Shown here: piece by piece, positions 62,453-64,000 of the stretch
Position numbering within the stretch: the first letter of the stretch is position 1
Layout: each line of letters begins with the position of its first letter
Assembly (NCBI GenBank): GCA_963726755.1
Contig: CAVSDB010000001.1
Coordinates: 1-64,000, forward strand
Length of the DNA: 64,000 nt
Direction of reading: 5' to 3'
Source of the DNA: DATKIY01 sp963726755
GTDB lineage: Bacteria; Actinomycetota; Actinomycetes; JAHEKZ01
Position numbers and translations under genes: made by a program
Notes under the pieces: generated by a model
The model's input: only the letters and a program-made list of their open reading frames with translations
What the model was told of the DNA's origin: nothing
Database searches by the model: none

Positions 62453-64000
62453 TCACGAGGCCCAGCCCTCTTCCTCGTCGGGCCGGTCACCGCGGCGGTA
62501 CAACCAGATACTCCACATCGGTACCGCCACGAACACCAAGCCCCAACCCCACACCGGGAGTCCTGCTGCGGTACTGGCCGACTCGGATCCGGACACCGGA
62601 TGGACGGTGACCATGCTCTTGTTGTTGTAGTTGGGGATCAGGTAACCGTTCGGACCGGGCACTGGCGTGAAGTCAGCCACCAAGTCATTGCGATAAGCCT
62701 CGATGTTGTTCGGATATGCAAGTGCGATCGACGGAGTCTCCTCGTAGATGAGTTTCTCCATTGCAAAGACGACCTTCTGCCGCGCCTCCGGATCGACCAT
62801 GCCACCTTGCTTCTCGAACATCGCGTCGTACTTCGCATTGCTCCAGCAACCGTCACTGAGGTTCTTGCACATGCCCGTGGTGAAGGCTGAAAGTTGGTAG
62901 TTCGGATCCGGCTCACCGGTCCAGTACCAGATGTACGCATCCCAGTCGCCGGTCTCCCAGTACGAGTACATCTTCCCCTCGTTGACGGGCAGCAACTCGA
63001 CGTCGATGCCGATTGCCTTCAAGTACCCCTGGATCAACTGGCCCGCCGTAAATGCTCCAGGTGTCTCCTGGGAGATGGGCATTCGAAGCTTTAGGACATC
63101 CCCGGTCGCTGGATCGACGCGGATGCCATCGCTGTTCAGTTCGTATCCGGCGTCATCAAGCAGCTGGTTTGCTTGAGCTGGGTCGAAGGGAATCTGGTCG
63201 GCTTCAGGCACGTCGTAGTGCCAGAACTGTGGAACCTCATGAATCGCGCTGGTTCCGGGACTACCGGCCCCGTTGTACGCCTTGTCGATGATCCCTTGTT
63301 TGTCGATCGCCATCGCGATCGCCGTCCGCAACGTCTTGTCCTGTAACGCTGGCAGGGGATCAGCGCCTGGGCTCTGCCCGCCAAAGTTGAACGCGAGGTT
63401 CAGCCACCAGTCCGAAACATTGCGCTGCACAGTGATGTCCGGGTTGCTATCCAACGACGGCAACAGGGCAGTCTCGAAGTAGGTCGCGACGTCAATCTCA
63501 CCGTTCTCGAGAGCCAGCGCCATCGTGTCCTGATTCGCGTACACCCGGAACTGAATCTGGTCGTAGTACGGCTGGTCTCCCCAGTACTCGGGGTTGCGCT
63601 CGAGCGTCCAGCCTTGACCACTCTTGACCTCGCTGAGGAAGTAGGGGCCAGTGGTCACCGAGGGGACGTTTTCAAACGCCTTCAGTTCCTCTTTGTCTGC
63701 GTTCAGAAACTTGCCCCAGATGTGCTCAGGGACGATGTAGACCCAGGGGGGAGTCAGCGGGGCGTTTGTTGGCTTCGGGCTCTTCCAAATCAGCGTGGTG
63801 TCGTTCGGTGTTTCGAACGTTGGGTTGTCAGAGAAGTAAGAGTCGTAGATCGAGATCCCTTGCTTCATGATGAGGTTGTAGGTGAACGCGATGTCTTTGG
63901 ACGTCATCGGAGTACCGTCGCTCCACTTGACGTCGTCTCGAATCGTGCAGGTCCACACCGTCAAGTCATCATTCGGTTTGCACGACTGGGCCAACCCTGG
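62453..64000 (-). CDS. ABC transporter solute-binding protein family 5, with C-terminal transmembrane anchor (partial)
   Basis: The frame is open to the window edge, so the signal sequence is missing; at least 515 residues are present. DVKWSDGTPMTSKDIAFTYN, TTGPYFLSEVKSGQGWTLER, NPEYWG and LRTAIAMAIDKQGIIDKAYNG are the SBP_bac_5 motifs of peptide/nickel-binding proteins. The end is unusual: after the binding domain come a Ser/Ala linker, a hydrophobic helix (VWGWGLVFVAVPMWSIWLY) and a charged cytoplasmic tail (RRGDRPDEEEGWAS). It appears held by a C-terminal helix instead of, or as well as, an N-terminal lipid. First gene of the importer operon. Confidence 0.92.
   Translation of the reverse strand, partial: PGLAQSCKPNDDLTVWTCTIRDDVKWSDGTPMTSKDIAFTYNLIMKQGISIYDSYFSDNPTFETPNDTTLIWKSPKPTNAPLTPPWVYIVPEHIWGKFLNADKEELKAFENVPSVTTGPYFLSEVKSGQGWTLERNPEYWGDQPYYDQIQFRVYANQDTMALALENGEIDVATYFETALLPSLDSNPDITVQRNVSDWWLNLAFNFGGQSPGADPLPALQDKTLRTAIAMAIDKQGIIDKAYNGAGSPGTSAIHEVPQFWHYDVPEADQIPFDPAQANQLLDDAGYELNSDGIRVDPATGDVLKLRMPISQETPGAFTAGQLIQGYLKAIGIDVELLPVNEGKMYSYWETGDWDAYIWYWTGEPDPNYQLSAFTTGMCKNLSDGCWSNAKYDAMFEKQGGMVDPEARQKVVFAMEKLIYEETPSIALAYPNNIEAYRNDLVADFTPVPGPNGYLIPNYNNKSMVTVHPVSGSESASTAAGLPVWGWGLVFVAVPMWSIWLYRRGDRPDEEEGWAS

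Overview
The window is a 64 kb stretch of a high-GC Actinomycetota chromosome. The evidence is gene content and gene order: a CarD - PIN/TRAM - ispD - ispF - cysS - rlmB run with an LpqE-like lipoprotein upstream, a gpgS / thrC - ThiS/MoaD - cold-shock - groEL run, DUF3263 next to a LytR_C protein, a mycothiol-dependent aldehyde dehydrogenase, frequent GTG starts and many 1-8 base stop/start overlaps. Nothing in the sequence fixes the genus. There is no phage, insertion sequence, rRNA or CRISPR array; one tRNA (Thr, TGT) is present.

Layout. 0-5 kb: the end of an OmpR-type response regulator, then small membrane and secreted proteins, short repeats and a rifamycin ADP-ribosyltransferase (arr) divergent from a YdeI-like gene. 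5-14.6 kb: housekeeping block (thioredoxin-like membrane protein, carD, PIN/TRAM ATPase-less RNA-binding protein, ispD, ispF, cysS, rlmB) interrupted by an amidase and a leftward RDD/DUF6176 group. 14.7-23 kb: beta-propeller lipoprotein, tRNA-Thr, mycothiol-dependent dehydrogenase with its metallo-beta-lactamase partner, GH26-like glycosidase, a dimethylargininase-like and an M20 hydrolase pair. 23-35 kb: CPBP protease, acyl-ACP desaturase with a palindromic operator, DUF202 pair, PLP decarboxylase, a wrecked cation/proton antiporter, DUF3263/LytR_C, amidohydrolase, glucosyl-3-phosphoglycerate synthase with a HAD phosphatase, then a SAM-I riboswitch in front of thrC and a ThiS/MoaD-like sulfur carrier. 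34.8-43 kb: cold-shock protein, V8-like protease, groEL under two CIRCE operators, LtrA, DMT exporter, SDR. 43-55.4 kb: a catabolic island (acyl-CoA dehydrogenase, quinone-oxidoreductase-like protein, dimethylglycine/sarcosine-dehydrogenase-like flavoprotein, TetR, spermidine/putrescine-type ABC transporter, CrtI-like oxidoreductase, class III aminotransferase) in which three related palindromes suggest one TetR regulon. 55.4-60.5 kb: two-component system followed by a secreted DUF5666-like protein and a MacB-type ABC exporter. 60.5-64 kb: oligopeptide-type ABC importer running off the edge.

Two themes matter for a reader. First, at least 20 reading-frame breaks fall across the window, including in cysS, rlmB and thrC, which are normally indispensable; most are therefore probably assembly/sequencing indels, and I give each such gene as one span with the break position. 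Second, the intergenic DNA is unusually rich in structured elements: a 193 bp inverted-repeat element with 29 bp perfect arms, a three-copy 38 bp repeat, several long hairpins and recognisable regulatory sites (SAM-I, CIRCE x2, response-regulator direct repeats, TetR-like palindromes).
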